Source: Chitinophaga fulva
GTDB taxonomy: Bacteria > Bacteroidota > Bacteroidia > Chitinophagales > Chitinophagaceae
DNA: 64,000 nt
Direction: 5' to 3'
NCBI RefSeq assembly: GCF_012927205.1
Contig: NZ_JABBGC010000002.1
Location: forward strand, 124,001 to 188,000
The position numbers were made by a program, and so were the translations under genes. Shown here piece by piece: positions 63,701-64,000 of this stretch. How positions within the stretch are numbered: the stretch's first letter is position 1; every line of letters begins with the position of its first letter. The notes beneath the pieces are model-generated. The model was not told the DNA's origin. It saw only the letters and a program-made list of their open reading frames with translations, and made no database searches.

Positions 63701-64000
63701 TGCGTTCCCGGACTATTTCCGCAGAACAGGTCTGGGCAAACTGATCGGTACCCGCACCTGGGGCGGCCTTATCGGTTACTCCGGCGCACCTACCCTGATC
63801 GATGGCGGAGACATCACAGCGCCTTCCTTCCGTATGTTCTACCCGGATGGTACGTGGTTCCGTGAAGGCCATGGGGTAGACCCGGACATCCCGGTGGATG
63901 AGAACCTCGGTGATATGGCCAAAGGCATCGATCCGCAGCTGGAACGTGCCATCACAGAAATCAAGTCACTCTTGCAGACAAAGGGATATAAAGCCCCGGC
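60765..64000 (+). CDS. Tricorn-like protease (S41 family), cut by the window end
   Basis: An exported protease; 1078 residues are visible and the stop lies beyond the window. Signal peptide to about 20 (AQSQAQ). Two beta-propeller blocks with repeated SPDGK-type turns (about 22-340 and to about 680) precede a core domain near 690, a PDZ-like domain (about 770-860) and the S41 catalytic part with LNASHAYISGGD (His near 756) and the nucleophile Ser in NGWSGSGGDAFPDYF (about 969). Tricorn cuts short peptides left by larger proteases. A Lys/Asp-rich linker (about 555-575) is unusual. ATG 60768 is an alternative start. The gene has no stop inside the window but no frameshift either. Confidence 0.9.
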   Translation, partial: MMKNALLALSCLLTAQSQAQVSASLFRYPDVSRTQIAFSYANDIWLVPKDGGTAVKITSPAGMEMFPRFSPDGNKLAFSANYDGNLDVYVMPVTGGVPSRLTQHGGADMMVDWTPDGRQVFFASKRESTKDRFNQFYAVPETGGAPVKLPLAYAEFGSYSPDGKSIAVTTRTQSFRTWKRYRGGMKADIHIFHFDNGQSENISAKSEGGDEFPMWYKNDIYLLSDRGPEKRMNLWRYKTDTKTFEQVTHYTDYDVHTPAMGPDDIVYEAGGKLYTFSLGAQQSKEVKINITTDVSTLKPRIIKADKDILYADISPDGKRALIGARGAVFSLPAENGFVKDLTRTSGAAERDAAWSPNGKHIAWWSDQSGDYELWIAENGKEEAAKQVTHLGPGFRYHTYWSPDNKKIAYIDQAMRINIVEVATGKVTNVDKAVRYSEGSLRTWKCSWSSDSRWLAYSRDCDNMHNAAFLYNVPGNQRHQVTADYYESSDPVFDPEGKYLYLFTNRTFKPIYSDVENTFIYANTTKVAAISLRKDVPPVMSTQNDEVKVSKDSAQSSPQKEDKKKDDKKKGDETAKNNNEVKIDVDNIESRLYLLPMEAGNYSRLWAVKGKVLYNNGPNTGAGEGPSTLKYFDLENREEKDIIKDAGQYQVSADGKKILVTGERYAIIDLGANQKADKNLRINEMTMQLDPVQEWKQLFTDAWRIERDFFYDPHMHGVNWNEVKEKYGRILEGARTREEVNFVIGEMIAELNASHAYISGGDLETQRQMSVGYLGVDWEADGKFYKIKRIVRGADWDAEARSPLDEPGINIPEGTYILAVNGVPLTTAAEPFNAFQGLSGKAVELTYNSRPSFDGAKTAVVKAMGSEYRLRHLAWIESNRKHVAEATNNQVGYIFVPSTGIDGQDELVRQFTAQWNKAALVIDERFNNGGQIPDRFIEILNRKPVAYFATRDGAPISTPQIGNFGPKVMLINGWSGSGGDAFPDYFRRTGLGKLIGTRTWGGLIGYSGAPTLIDGGDITAPSFRMFYPDGTWFREGHGVDPDIPVDENLGDMAKGIDPQLERAITEIKSLLQTKGYKAP

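Overview
The window reads as a chromosomal segment of a Bacteroidota bacterium, most likely family Chitinophagaceae and probably Chitinophaga or a close relative. This rests on a SusC/SusD pair with a FecR/ECF-sigma switch, two LytS-type kinase/LytTR regulator pairs, plug and barrel TonB receptors, TlpA-like and lipoprotein-rich gene content, and promoters of the TTTG-N19-TAnnTTTG form. There are no rRNA genes, no insertion sequence and no prophage. The genus is inference; the phylum is well supported.

Layout. 1-7.3 kb: a VOC protein, a LytS/LytTR pair, an intradiol-dioxygenase-like lipoprotein, an orphan protein, and a minus-strand TolC/HlyD/ABC-2 permease export operon. 7.7-12.5 kb: a GH2 and a GH95 glycosidase. 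12.7-17.4 kb: NmrA-like reductase with an AraC regulator, a secreted low-complexity protein, an acyltransferase-3 protein and a DUF5996 protein. 18.0-24.2 kb: a type I CRISPR-Cas locus (cas6-cas5-cas3-cas8-cas7, I-B-like) without cas1, cas2 or cas4, followed by a tiny array of two intact and three decaying repeats. 24.2-30.8 kb: a lipoprotein, an AidB-like acyl-CoA dehydrogenase, an outer-membrane receptor and a divergent LytS/LytTR pair. 30.9-40.2 kb: a minus-strand nutrient locus in the order sigma, FecR, SusC, SusD, a peptidase-like lipoprotein that lacks its zinc motif, and TlpA. 40.3-44.4 kb: a PLP enzyme, a methyltransferase, cyclopropane fatty acid synthase, and a TetR/GIY-YIG pair. 44.4-44.9 kb: four tRNA-shaped RNA genes with unusual extended terminal stems. 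44.9-52.8 kb: an LRR protein, a zinc-ribbon SDR, a lipoprotein, a hemolysin III family protein, a YwqG protein, a UPF1-like helicase and a DinB protein. 52.8-64 kb: a plug-less SusC-like barrel next to an alpha-2-macroglobulin that carries a TonB plug, a small membrane protein, and a tricorn-type protease that runs off the window.

Four things stand out. (1) The tRNA-like cluster at 44423-44909 keeps the D/T-loop elbow, but in three of the four copies the acceptor stem is extended by a further 5-bp stem, and three copies have promoter-like boxes placed so that transcription would start at the first stem base. Most lack a proper anticodon loop. (2) The CRISPR system looks interference-only, with one spacer between perfect repeats; a spacer between degenerate repeats has a 15-nt seed-end match to the lipoprotein gene at 47.5 kb, reminiscent of CreA-like regulatory guides. 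(3) The TonB plug and the barrel are encoded by separate adjacent genes, with the plug inside a thioester alpha-2-macroglobulin. (4) A zinc-ribbon SDR and a ribonuclease-inhibitor-like LRR protein form an unassigned pair convergent with the tRNA-like genes.
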